64,000 nt of DNA from contig NZ_JAHESC010000016.1 in the NCBI RefSeq assembly GCF_018598185.1, positions 1 through 64,000 of the forward strand, given 5' to 3'. The notes under the pieces are model-generated. The model was not told the origin of the DNA and searched no databases. It saw only the letters and a list, made by a program, of their open reading frames with translations. This DNA comes from Dawidia soli (lineage in GTDB: Bacteria; Bacteroidota; Bacteroidia; Cytophagales; Cyclobacteriaceae). This document shows positions 10,140 through 17,537 of the stretch, piece after piece. The position numbers and the translations under genes are program-made. The first letter of the stretch is position 1, and every line of letters begins with the position of its first letter.

Positions 10140-10687
10140 TGCCAATGTCCGTGACGCTGCATTTTTTTGCAGCACTGTACCTGGTAAGTCATACCATACA
10201 TGCACAAAATAAACCGGCCGCCACCACAGAGTCCCTTGTGCGCTTCAGTATCTTGAATGCTGGGATCGAAGTAGAAGGCACGATGGAAATATCAAACGCC
10301 GATATTCTTTTCAACCCAAAAGACCCCGCGCAGAGCACCATTTCAGCCAGCGCAGATCCCGCCACGATCAATACGGGAATCCCGATACGTGATGCTCATC
10401 TAAAAAAAAGCGACTATTTCAATATTGAAAAATATCCGGACGTCCGGCTGCAGTCCACAGGATTCCGAAAAGCGGGGCGCAGATTCATCGGATATTTTGA
10501 TCTCACCATCAACGGTATAACTAAACCGGTGATCCTTTATTTCACCTGTAGCGCCAACAACAATGTCCTTTTATTCAATGGAACCCTGGATATCAACAGG
10601 CTGGACTACAACCTGGGGGAAAAAAGTATAATACTGCACGAACACGTAAAAATTCGGATTACATTCTCGGACAGGACAGCATTCTAA
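10136..10687 (+). CDS. YceI-family protein
   Basis: A 183-residue exported protein with an N-terminal signal sequence ending near HTIHAQ. The YceI lipocalin-like beta-barrel signature is present: RDAHLKKSDYFNIEKYPDV followed by GYFDLTINGITKPV and a C-terminal NRLDYNLGE segment. YceI proteins bind isoprenoid lipids or quinone-like molecules in the periplasm, and some pair with cytochromes. The start overlaps the stop of the cytochrome gene by four bases (ATGA), supporting a shared function. The two adjacent ATGs (10136, 10139) are equally possible starts. Confidence 0.9.
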   Translation: MMPMSVTLHFFAALYLVSHTIHAQNKPAATTESLVRFSILNAGIEVEGTMEISNADILFNPKDPAQSTISASADPATINTGIPIRDAHLKKSDYFNIEKYPDVRLQSTGFRKAGRRFIGYFDLTINGITKPVILYFTCSANNNVLLFNGTLDINRLDYNLGEKSIILHEHVKIRITFSDRTAF

Positions 10688-10767
10688 CTGCGACTGAATC
10701 AGACACCGCGTTCGATTTCCGCGAGACCATTTCAACAGTAATTCTTCCAGATCCGAGCGCCATGCAA

Positions 10768-10802
10768 ATAGCCGGTTAGCACGTAAATCACTAACCGGCT
10801 AT
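10768..10802. terminator. Inverted repeat between convergent genes
   Basis: Perfect 12-base arms ATAGCCGGTTAG and CTAACCGGCTAT flank an 11-base loop. The hairpin lies between the ends of the YceI gene (+) and the hydrolase gene (-), so it probably stops transcription from both sides. A long T-run is missing. Confidence 0.65.
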
Positions 10803-10821
10803 GTCCCAGCGTTTAATGCGA

Positions 10822-11583
10822 TTATTGTATCGCGTTTAAGATCTCCACAAGTTTTTCAGGCATGGAGAAAAAAGGAGAATGGCTGCTTGCCAGCGTATAC
10901 ACTTTCTTACATGGCACATGCGTCGACAGGAATGTCTTGTCCATATCCCTGCCTTCGGTGCAAAGAATATAGTATTTTGGTATCTTCCCGTAAACGTCGT
11001 CTGTCAAACGAACTGGAGTTGCCAAAGGAGCAATCGGTTCTTTTGAAATCCGGGGTAGTGCAAACTCTCTATCCTCTTCGGAACAATCGTGATAAAAGAT
11101 CTCTGCCGCCATCCCGGGATTTACAAAATTTGTTTTGTGATCCTCCGAAATGATAAGATTCTCGACAAGGCCGGGCTTACGTGAACGAGGGGTCAAACTT
11201 TTCAACGTCGCCTCCACCAACGCGAACAGCGATTCCCCGTCCCTGGGAAGGAATGCATCGAGATAGACCAACGCCGCGATCTTTTTCCCGCCAAGCTTTT
11301 CCGCTGCTTGTGAAATTACGATGCCCGACATGGAATGTCCAACCAATATTACCGGCCCGTTTTGATCCTCGACAGCCTTCACTACTTCGTTTACGTAGTC
11401 GTCCAAACCGATATCCGATGTACGCCCGAGATCCCGTCCGTGCCCCGGAAGATCGATCGCTATGGCTTTATGCCCCCGGGCTTGTACCAGCGGAATCACT
11501 TTATCCCAACACCAGGCGCCATGCCATGCTCCGTGGATTAGAAGATAAGTTTTACCAGATGGAGAAAATGCTTCATTCGTCAT
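10822..11583 (-). CDS. Alpha/beta hydrolase, methylesterase/hydroxynitrile-lyase-like
   Basis: A 253-residue soluble protein. It opens with the HGAWHGAWCWDKVIP oxyanion region and IDLPGHGRD, both diagnostic for the plant-type methylesterase/HNL branch of alpha/beta hydrolases. The nucleophile Ser is in GHSMSG and the catalytic His is probably in SSHSPFF near the C-terminus; an Asp lies between. No signal peptide. Natural substrate is unknown. It shares its strand with the AraC regulator upstream (107-base gap) and may be controlled by it. Confidence 0.85.
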   Translation of the reverse strand: MTNEAFSPSGKTYLLIHGAWHGAWCWDKVIPLVQARGHKAIAIDLPGHGRDLGRTSDIGLDDYVNEVVKAVEDQNGPVILVGHSMSGIVISQAAEKLGGKKIAALVYLDAFLPRDGESLFALVEATLKSLTPRSRKPGLVENLIISEDHKTNFVNPGMAAEIFYHDCSEEDREFALPRISKEPIAPLATPVRLTDDVYGKIPKYYILCTEGRDMDKTFLSTHVPCKKVYTLASSHSPFFSMPEKLVEILNAIQ

Positions 11584-11690
11584 TGTTACTAAAAGTAATG
11601 GTAGAAAAATAGATTGACTTCACACTGAAATAAATGTGAAGCAAAATTGAACGTTCTCTACCAATAACAGGTGGTAAAAAAAAGACATTC

Positions 11691-12563
11691 TTAACCCGGG
11701 AAGACAGGTGACTCAGCACGACTTTTATAAATTTCAGATGCCAGGCCAAGCCGTCGCTCAGGCGAGTTGCTTTCCAGGCGGTGGAAGTCGTTAGGTGTAT
11801 GCTTTGTGAATTCTTTATAATCTTTGATCAGGTGCTGATAATCGAAATATCCGCAATCAAACGCTATCTGCAACCAATCCCTATCCGGGTAAGCATTTTT
11901 TATATTGAATGCTTTCGTGAAGCGAACGATCCGCAGGTATGTTTTAGGATTAACGCCGGTCCGCTCATAAAACTTCCTCGTGAATTGTTTGGAAGATAAG
12001 CATGACTCCGCCGCGAGCCAGTCGAGAGAGGCCTTGCCACCGGAATTTATCATCAACCTGCTTACGGCATCCAGCCGGTGAGCATCTTTCCGCGCATGGC
12101 GTGCTACGGCATTCATAAACCGGTCGGCTATCAATATCATCTGGTCGTAGCTCACGGCACTTTGCAACTGCTCAAGCACTAAGCGGATAGTTGCTGAAAA
12201 GATCTGCTCAGCATCAAGATATTTGTCGGTTAACTCAAAGGAAGAAATGCCGGTGAGTCGAAACAATGCCGTTGGCTGAAAAACGATGTTGAATGTTATA
12301 AAATTCTTGCCCTGCAGATATCGATTAATAACCGAGGTTTGTTGACCCGCAAGGACTACCGGAAATTTATAGTCCATTTTGGGGCCATTACCCAATTGAA
12401 CAAGCTCCCGCTCGCGAAGAAAAAAGTGCAGGCATACTTCCGGCCTTGGCGCGTAGGCTTTAAAGACAGGCTCCGGCATCTTCACAAAGTCAAAGTGAAC
12501 GATCCGGTAACACCGCACAAATTCTCTCAGCGATGGATGAGGTGCAAAATCTTTCAAAATCAT
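11691..12563 (-). CDS. AraC-family transcription regulator
   Basis: A 290-residue protein. The C-terminal 100 residues hold the double helix-turn-helix of AraC proteins: ASLDWLAAESCLSSKQFTRK as first HTH and the YFDYQHLIKDYKEFTKHTP signature of the second. The N-terminal half is the DUF6597-type domain often fused to such HTHs (GQQTSVINRYLQGKNFITFN region). The effector is unknown. The adjacent alpha/beta hydrolase on the same strand is a candidate target. Confidence 0.88.
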   Translation of the reverse strand: MILKDFAPHPSLREFVRCYRIVHFDFVKMPEPVFKAYAPRPEVCLHFFLRERELVQLGNGPKMDYKFPVVLAGQQTSVINRYLQGKNFITFNIVFQPTALFRLTGISSFELTDKYLDAEQIFSATIRLVLEQLQSAVSYDQMILIADRFMNAVARHARKDAHRLDAVSRLMINSGGKASLDWLAAESCLSSKQFTRKFYERTGVNPKTYLRIVRFTKAFNIKNAYPDRDWLQIAFDCGYFDYQHLIKDYKEFTKHTPNDFHRLESNSPERRLGLASEIYKSRAESPVFPG

Positions 12564-12714
12564 CCCAATGAAATTAAGGCATAACTTGAAACGTAAATCC
12601 CTAAAATCAGTTTTCGAATGTGTGCTGAAACGCGAAATAGGTTACACAACTTTCTCTAAGAAGAACGATAAGCCGAGTCAAATTCAAGAACTAGCGAAAG
12701 TTACCAAACCCGCA

Positions 12715-13074
12715 TCATCCTACATCAAAACCGTACAGCCACGTATTTAAAATGCCACCGGAACTTTCCACCCCGACGGCATCCATCATTTGTTGAAAAT
12801 AAAGGCCAACGCGCTCACGATCTTCTGTATCTATATAAAGACCTGACTCATCAAAATAAGACAGCCCTTTACGTATGGCTTCCCGATAGGCCTCATCGCC
12901 GCCGCTATGTACTACGTTTGTAAATTCATCGATCCCCTTATTAACCAAGCCTGTCAAGGTTTCTTTATCAGCCTCATCGGCAATGCCCGGATAAAAAATG
13001 TTCATATCCTCCAGGAACTTCTCGTCCATCCGGAGCTGACGCAAATTTGCAAGTGACTCTTCTTTCGATTTCAT
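12715..13074 (-). CDS. Small soluble protein, DUF4844-like
   Basis: A 119-residue acidic protein. The segments FYPGIADEADKE, LDTEDRERV-like YIDTEDRERVGLYFQQMMD and the C-terminal ESSGGILNTWLYGFD match what I recall of DUF4844, a small Bacteroidota family of unknown function. It has no signal peptide or membrane segment. The family name is from memory and should be treated as tentative; that the ORF is a real gene is well supported by its composition. Confidence 0.7.
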   Translation of the reverse strand: MKSKEESLANLRQLRMDEKFLEDMNIFYPGIADEADKETLTGLVNKGIDEFTNVVHSGGDEAYREAIRKGLSYFDESGLYIDTEDRERVGLYFQQMMDAVGVESSGGILNTWLYGFDVG

Positions 13075-13350
13075 AGAATATTGATTCTTTACTAATTATT
13101 TTCCTTTATCACAAATATTCTTGAACACTTTAACAATTTATTTTTACCGATGCTATTTGCGGCCATTGGAAATAAAACCATCCCCGCCAGGGTTTCGACT
13201 CTCGAACCGTTCGATCGACCAATTCCCGGATTTCGTTGTCAATTCCATCGACAGGCCCCGAAAAGATCGGAGCCATGTCCGTCAAATTCCAGGATATTCA
13301 ATAGATATCCAATAGTTTATAAAGTTATTATTAATATATACTCAACCATT

Positions 13351-13385
13351 ATATAGCTATTCAACATCCTTTGCATATAGCTATT
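13351..13385. promoter_or_regulatory. Two ATAGCTAT direct repeats in an AT-rich leader
   Basis: The 11-mer atatagctatt occurs at 13351 and 13375, 24 bases apart, each centred on the palindrome ATAGCTAT. They lie 28-62 bases upstream of the promoter proposed for the gene at 13509. They could be operator half-sites for an unknown regulator. The rest of the 434-base gap (13075-13508) is AT-rich and holds no gene that I can see. Confidence 0.3.
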
Positions 13386-13412
13386 TCCTTAAAATTTAAT
13401 TTATACAATTGA

Positions 13413-13442
13413 TTGACCGAAAACATCCATCGCCTATCTTCG
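13413..13442 (+). promoter_or_regulatory. Bacteroidota-type promoter
   Basis: TTG at 13413 and TATCTTCG at 13435, spaced by 19 bases, match the Bacteroidota -33 TTG / -7 TAnnTTTG pattern with one mismatch. Located 67 bases upstream of the ATG at 13509. Confidence 0.5.
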
Positions 13443-13508
13443 GTCCAGACACCGCTCGTTAACCGCGGCTGTTGGCTAAAATCCTCTCGTTACCTTAACT
13501 AATCGACT

Positions 13509-14960
13509 ATGCCATTTCTCGAAGGACCTTTCGCTTTTACCGGAAAACTGGACATGCTCAGCGCGTATCGCATGCGCGGCGTGGACGGGATCGTTATTCG
13601 CCGCAAGGGCGGCCCGAGCCGGGAAAAAATTAAGACCAGTCCCAGCTTTAAAAATACGCGGCACACCATGTCCGAGTTCGGCGGCTGCTCGCGCCTGGGC
13701 AGCTATGTGCGCCTGGCAATGCACTCTATCCGGCAGCTCTCAGACTATAATTTCGGCAGCGACATCAACAGCATCATGCGCCAGGTACAGCTGCGCGACG
13801 ATACCGGCGCGTGGGGACGTCGTAAAATTACACTCTCCGAGCATGCCCGGATCCTCGAAGGTTTCCAGACTACGAAGAAAGCTCCCAGCTTCGACTCCAT
13901 CATACGCACACCGGTATACTATACCATGGACCGGGCCAATCGCGCGGCGCGCGTGGAAATCCCGGAGCTGCTGCGCGATATTAATTACTTTCCGCAAAAC
14001 AACCATGCTATGTTCCGCCTGACGATTACGTTGGGGATTGTGCCCGACTTACGCTACGATGTACCGGAAAAAGAATACCTGCCGGCGAAGTGGTATGATC
14101 AGGCGTGTTATGCCAAGTCTGTGTCGACAGCTTGGAACCCTTCGCTGGAAGGGATGGGAAGCACAGCGTTGGATTTAGCGATGGATATGCTGCCCCCTGA
14201 AGGTGGGTGGACGCTGATGCTGGCGATTGGAATACAATACGGGTCGTTTCGCGAAAATGGGAAGATTGATGAAGTGAAGCGGTTTGGGGCGGCGAAGATA
14301 TTGGCGCTACGTGGGAAGGACGGTGCATCTGCAGGTGGTGCCGACGACGGTGGGCATCAGGAGGCTGAAGTGGACTTTGTCGATGAGGTTGTGACAGAGG
14401 ATGCTGTGACGGAGGATGTCGCCGCGGACGGAAATGAGGTGGAGCAGCGCGGGTATCGGGAACCGGAAGTGCGGTATGTATATACGATGAAAGATGTTGC
14501 GGGCGAAAAGAGAGAAAGTATTGTTTATTGCTACACGATTTCGACTTCTGATACGCGTGTAGCGACCACAACGGACGCGGACGCCGGAGAATTGAACGAT
14601 ACGAAAGATCAATCTTTACAGCTTGTGGAGTCTGAAGGCAGTCGGAAGACCGCGGCCGTCCGCCGGTGGTCAGACGAGTTACCCGTAAGTCTGTCGCGTC
14701 GCCACTTCATGCACGTCGATTCCGTCAAAGAAGATCTCGCTAATGACGGTGTCGTCGTATTTGGCTCCTTCGTAAACCTCCAGGATTTCAAACTTCAGGC
14801 TCCACGGTGGGAATGCTGCGAGCTTTTTGCCATCGACGCGATCGGCGTTGCCGACGTCTACGGTACCATGCGTTTTAACGGTCCGGCTACCTTACATTCG
14901 TCGATGGTGATGGGCAGGCTGGCTTTGCCGGCGGGGTCGCTCCAGTGGCCGGAGAGGTAA
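13509..14960 (+). CDS. Conserved Bacteroidota hypothetical protein with an unusual C-terminal extension
   Basis: A 483-residue ORF. Residues 1-265 look like a family found repeatedly in Bacteroidota: MPFLEGPFAFTGKLD, then GVDGIVIRRKGGPSREKIK, and a closing VKRFGAAKILAL where I would expect the domain to end. The function is unknown; no signal peptide or membrane helix. The following 218 residues differ: an acidic Val/Glu/Asp-rich stretch (about 275-320), then a segment whose last 94 codons lie antisense to the 3' end of the minus-strand gene. That tail may come from loss of the original stop codon. Only the first 265 residues are well supported. Confidence 0.65.
   Translation: MPFLEGPFAFTGKLDMLSAYRMRGVDGIVIRRKGGPSREKIKTSPSFKNTRHTMSEFGGCSRLGSYVRLAMHSIRQLSDYNFGSDINSIMRQVQLRDDTGAWGRRKITLSEHARILEGFQTTKKAPSFDSIIRTPVYYTMDRANRAARVEIPELLRDINYFPQNNHAMFRLTITLGIVPDLRYDVPEKEYLPAKWYDQACYAKSVSTAWNPSLEGMGSTALDLAMDMLPPEGGWTLMLAIGIQYGSFRENGKIDEVKRFGAAKILALRGKDGASAGGADDGGHQEAEVDFVDEVVTEDAVTEDVAADGNEVEQRGYREPEVRYVYTMKDVAGEKRESIVYCYTISTSDTRVATTTDADAGELNDTKDQSLQLVESEGSRKTAAVRRWSDELPVSLSRRHFMHVDSVKEDLANDGVVVFGSFVNLQDFKLQAPRWECCELFAIDAIGVADVYGTMRFNGPATLHSSMVMGRLALPAGSLQWPER
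14679..14872 (-). pseudogene. Out-of-frame C-terminal piece of the preceding secreted protein
   Basis: Read on the minus strand from about 14872 in the frame one base back from the main ORF, this gives a strongly protein-like stretch: TVDVGNADRVDGKK, then WSLKFEILEVYEGAKYDDTV and ISEIFFDGIDVHE, ending at a TAA at 14679-14681. The LEVYxGxKYDDTxISEI pattern is typical of the end of discoidin-like/NADase-type glycan-binding domains. The upstream gene stops at 14858 with KRMVP. A one-base slip at the AAAA run (TTTT at 14873-14876 on the plus strand) joins the two frames. Sequencing error, real mutation or programmed -1 shift cannot be told apart here. Confidence 0.5.
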
Positions 14961-15988
14961 AGAATGCCGGAAGGGTTGTGGTGCAAATTATAGGCGCCTT
15001 CTTTGTATTCGCGGTCGATCTTTATATTGAATTTGCCGGTGGGGCGTTTGTTGACCGTTTCGATCAGCGTGATGGTTTGGGGAGTGTGCTTGCCCGTGAG
15101 GATCAGGGGCTGGAGCTTGTCGTCGTAGTAGTAATAACCGGTGACTTTGTCGGATCTGGTATCCAGGTTGATGGCCATGGTGAAGGCCTGCCGGGCGTCG
15201 ATCTTTCCGAAAAGATACAGGTTGGTAGGGATCTGCCCTTTCATCTTTTGATTATACAGACACTTGTCGACACCGTACCGGGTGGTGTAAGCATCGTCCA
15301 GCAGCACCTTCTGCCCCATCGGACTGAGGTGTTGTCTGAGCGAATCCACGGGCATGGATCGCATGATGTCGGGAGCACAGGCTCTTACCGCGTGGGGGAA
15401 ACAGTCGTTGGTGAGCGAGAAGTAAAACCAGCCGTTCTTGATCTGATACCAGTCGATATCGTAATAGCTGCAGTAGGGGTCCATGTCGCCGGCACAGTCC
15501 ACGGCCTTCTGAAAGGCGCCTTTAACAGACGTCAGCCAGTAGCGGTTCAGGAAGTCGGTGTACCCTTTCAGGGTGAACAAGGCTTCGAAGGGTATGTCTT
15601 CATTCTGGATGTAGTCGCCGGTGCGCAGGTCGAAGAACATCTCTTCTTCTACGTTGGTCGGGTAGGCTCCGTAGTATTCCCCGGCAAATGCAATGAAGAG
15701 CAGGTCGTCTTTTACTTCCGACCGAAAGCTGACGTCGTACCACCGGAACTCGGTGAGCTCCTTTTGGTCGAAGCTGTTGATCATGAACCGGTCCAGCAGA
15801 AAGGAGTCGATCTTTGCGACCACCTTGGTGTAGCGCCCGGACGTGTCGCGTACGCGGGGGAGTCGCGAAACGACGCTGTTGTCGATGGTTTCGGTTAGCG
15901 TAACCGTGTCGACCACAATAGCGTGCTGGGCCTGTGTGCCGATGGTTGCGAGTATGAAGGTCAGAAAAAGCAGGTTGCGCATGGACAT
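14858..15988 (-). CDS. Secreted hypothetical protein, apparently frameshifted at its 3' end
   Basis: A 376-residue exported protein: MSMRNLLFLTFILATIGTQA is a clear signal peptide, which fixes the start at 15988 or 15982 rather than 16015. The mature part has many Tyr and Asp residues and six or more Cys (for example CAGDMDPYCSYYD), and a repeat-like YYYYDDKLQPLILTGK beta segment. No enzymatic motif is seen. The ORF ends at 14858, but the next frame continues convincingly to 14679 with a glycan-binding-like domain, so the full protein is probably about 435 residues. It converges with and overlaps the ORF at 13509. Confidence 0.7.
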   Translation of the reverse strand: MSMRNLLFLTFILATIGTQAQHAIVVDTVTLTETIDNSVVSRLPRVRDTSGRYTKVVAKIDSFLLDRFMINSFDQKELTEFRWYDVSFRSEVKDDLLFIAFAGEYYGAYPTNVEEEMFFDLRTGDYIQNEDIPFEALFTLKGYTDFLNRYWLTSVKGAFQKAVDCAGDMDPYCSYYDIDWYQIKNGWFYFSLTNDCFPHAVRACAPDIMRSMPVDSLRQHLSPMGQKVLLDDAYTTRYGVDKCLYNQKMKGQIPTNLYLFGKIDARQAFTMAINLDTRSDKVTGYYYYDDKLQPLILTGKHTPQTITLIETVNKRPTGKFNIKIDREYKEGAYNLHHNPSGILYLSGHWSDPAGKASLPITIDECKVAGPLKRMVP

Positions 15989-16080
15989 TTGGGGCTGCGG
16001 TTGGTAAAGATACAAAAACGGGTGAGATGCAGCGAAGGATAAAAAATGGTCCGGGTTTCCCCGGGCCAGGCCGGGGTAAC

Positions 16081-16145
16081 AGTGTGAGTGTGAGCGCGAA
16101 GAAGAGACGGACGCCCTTCTTCGCGCTCGCGCTCACACTCACGCT
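16081..16145. repeat. Long GTGTGAG-type palindrome at the 3' end of the amylase gene
   Basis: The arm agtgtgagtgtgagcgcgaa followed by gaag (16081-16104) is complementary to 16116-16145, with a six-base CGCTCG insertion in the second arm and an 11-base loop. The TGA stop of the amylase gene lies inside the second arm. A closely related palindrome sits at 26648-26716, also directly at a gene end. It may be a terminator or a dispersed REP-like element. Confidence 0.7.
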
Positions 16146-17527
16146 GCTTTCAGTACCAGGTACTGGTAGGGCGCCAGGGCGACGGTCGTCGTAAGGGTAA
16201 CGGGGGTGCTGGTGAGGGCGTTGGTCCAGGTGGTGTTTTGAACGGTGGCGTCGAGGGGGTACGTGATGGTGGTGTTACGGGTGTTGACCAAGACCAGGTA
16301 CTCGTCGCTGCCGCTCGTGCGTTTGAAGGCGGCGATGTCGTTGTGCGTAAACGATGTTAGCGTGCCGGTCGTGAAGGCCGGGGAGGCATGGTATACCGCG
16401 AACAGTTTTTCGTACTGTTGCTGCATGGACGGATTGGCGGTCCAATCGATGGGATTACGGGTGAAGAAGGGCAGGTTGGTCTCCTGGCCAACTTCCTGAC
16501 TGCTGTACAATAACGGCACGGCACTGGTAAAGATCGTGATGACCGATGCGGACAGGGCGCCGTCGTTGCCGTGGAAGAGGGCGACGGGCGTTTCCTCGTA
16601 GGCGGATACGTCGTGGTTCGTGGTGTAGCGCAGTTTGTGCGCGCCGGCGGGAATGCTGTTGTATTCGGCCTGGTGGGTGGTAAAGATGGACGTGGCGGCT
16701 TTGCCGTCGCGGTAGACTTGCTTGAGGTTGGTGTAGAAGTCCCACGCGTAGTTCATCTGGAAGCCGGCGGTGAAGTTGTCGGCTTTGCCGCCTTCGGCCA
16801 GGTAGATGAGCTTGCGGCCTTTGATGGCTTTGAGCTCGTCGAGGGCTTGTTTCCAGAAGTCGGTCGGCACGAAGTCCACGGCGTCGCAGCGGAAGCCGTC
16901 GACGTTGGCTTCGAGTACCCAATACTTCATGGCGGCGATCATGGCCTTGCGCATGTCGGCGTTGTCGTAGTTCAGCTCGGCCACGTCGTTCCAGTTGGTG
17001 CCGGGCGGGATGATGATCTCGCCGGCGGCATTCTGCGTATACCACGATTTGTTTTGCATCCACGGGTTGTCCCACGCGGTGTGGTTGGCCACCCAGTCGA
17101 GGATCACGGCGATGTTACGGTCGTGCGCCTTTTGTACCAGCTCGCGCAGCTTGTCGAGGTTGCCGAACTCGGCATTCACCTCGAGGTAATTTTTCACCGA
17201 ATACGGTGAGCCCAGGCCCCCGGCGGAGCGCACCTGTCCCACGGGGAAGATCGGCATCAGCCAGAGGGTATTGATGCCCAGGGCCTTGATCTTATCAAGC
17301 CGGTCGATCACCCCCTGAAAGTTACCGGCCTGGCTGAACGCCCGCAGGTTGACTTCGTAGAGCACGATGTTCTGCGGGTCGGGCACGCCGGCAAAGGGTA
17401 CGCCGTATTGTTTGGGGCCATCGTCAACTGGTTCGGGTTGCGGGGCATTGTCTTCGCTGCCGCAGGCCAGCAACATGCAGGCCATGAAGCAGATCTTTTT
17501 CATCATCATCAAAGTCATGGTTATCAA
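16139..17527 (-). CDS. GH13 alpha-amylase lipoprotein
   Basis: A 462-residue surface or periplasmic lipoprotein; lipobox LLAC with Cys at residue 22. The shorter starts at residues 7-9 (MKKICFMACMLLAC) are as likely. The GH13 regions are all visible: region I DWVANH (about 144), region II GFRCDAVDF with nucleophile Asp215, region III YLAEGG with acid/base Glu245, region IV TTNHD with Asp306. A small C-terminal beta domain ends in PYQYLVLKA. It should hydrolyse alpha-1,4-glucans. It is the last gene of the SusC-SusD-SusE operon (11 bases after SusE) and would feed oligosaccharides to that transporter. Confidence 0.93.
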   Translation of the reverse strand: MITMTLMMMKKICFMACMLLACGSEDNAPQPEPVDDGPKQYGVPFAGVPDPQNIVLYEVNLRAFSQAGNFQGVIDRLDKIKALGINTLWLMPIFPVGQVRSAGGLGSPYSVKNYLEVNAEFGNLDKLRELVQKAHDRNIAVILDWVANHTAWDNPWMQNKSWYTQNAAGEIIIPPGTNWNDVAELNYDNADMRKAMIAAMKYWVLEANVDGFRCDAVDFVPTDFWKQALDELKAIKGRKLIYLAEGGKADNFTAGFQMNYAWDFYTNLKQVYRDGKAATSIFTTHQAEYNSIPAGAHKLRYTTNHDVSAYEETPVALFHGNDGALSASVITIFTSAVPLLYSSQEVGQETNLPFFTRNPIDWTANPSMQQQYEKLFAVYHASPAFTTGTLTSFTHNDIAAFKRTSGSDEYLVLVNTRNTTITYPLDATVQNTTWTNALTSTPVTLTTTVALAPYQYLVLKAA

Positions 17528-17537
17528 TACAAAGAGC

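Noticed and set aside
12568-12750. 60-codon plus-strand ORF between the AraC and DUF4844-like genes
   Set aside because: Lysine-rich, no recognisable feature, and overlaps the end of the minus-strand DUF4844-like gene.
14026-14571. 181-codon minus-strand ORF inside the conserved hypothetical gene
   Set aside because: Pro/His/Ser-rich antisense shadow; the plus strand carries the conserved family motifs.
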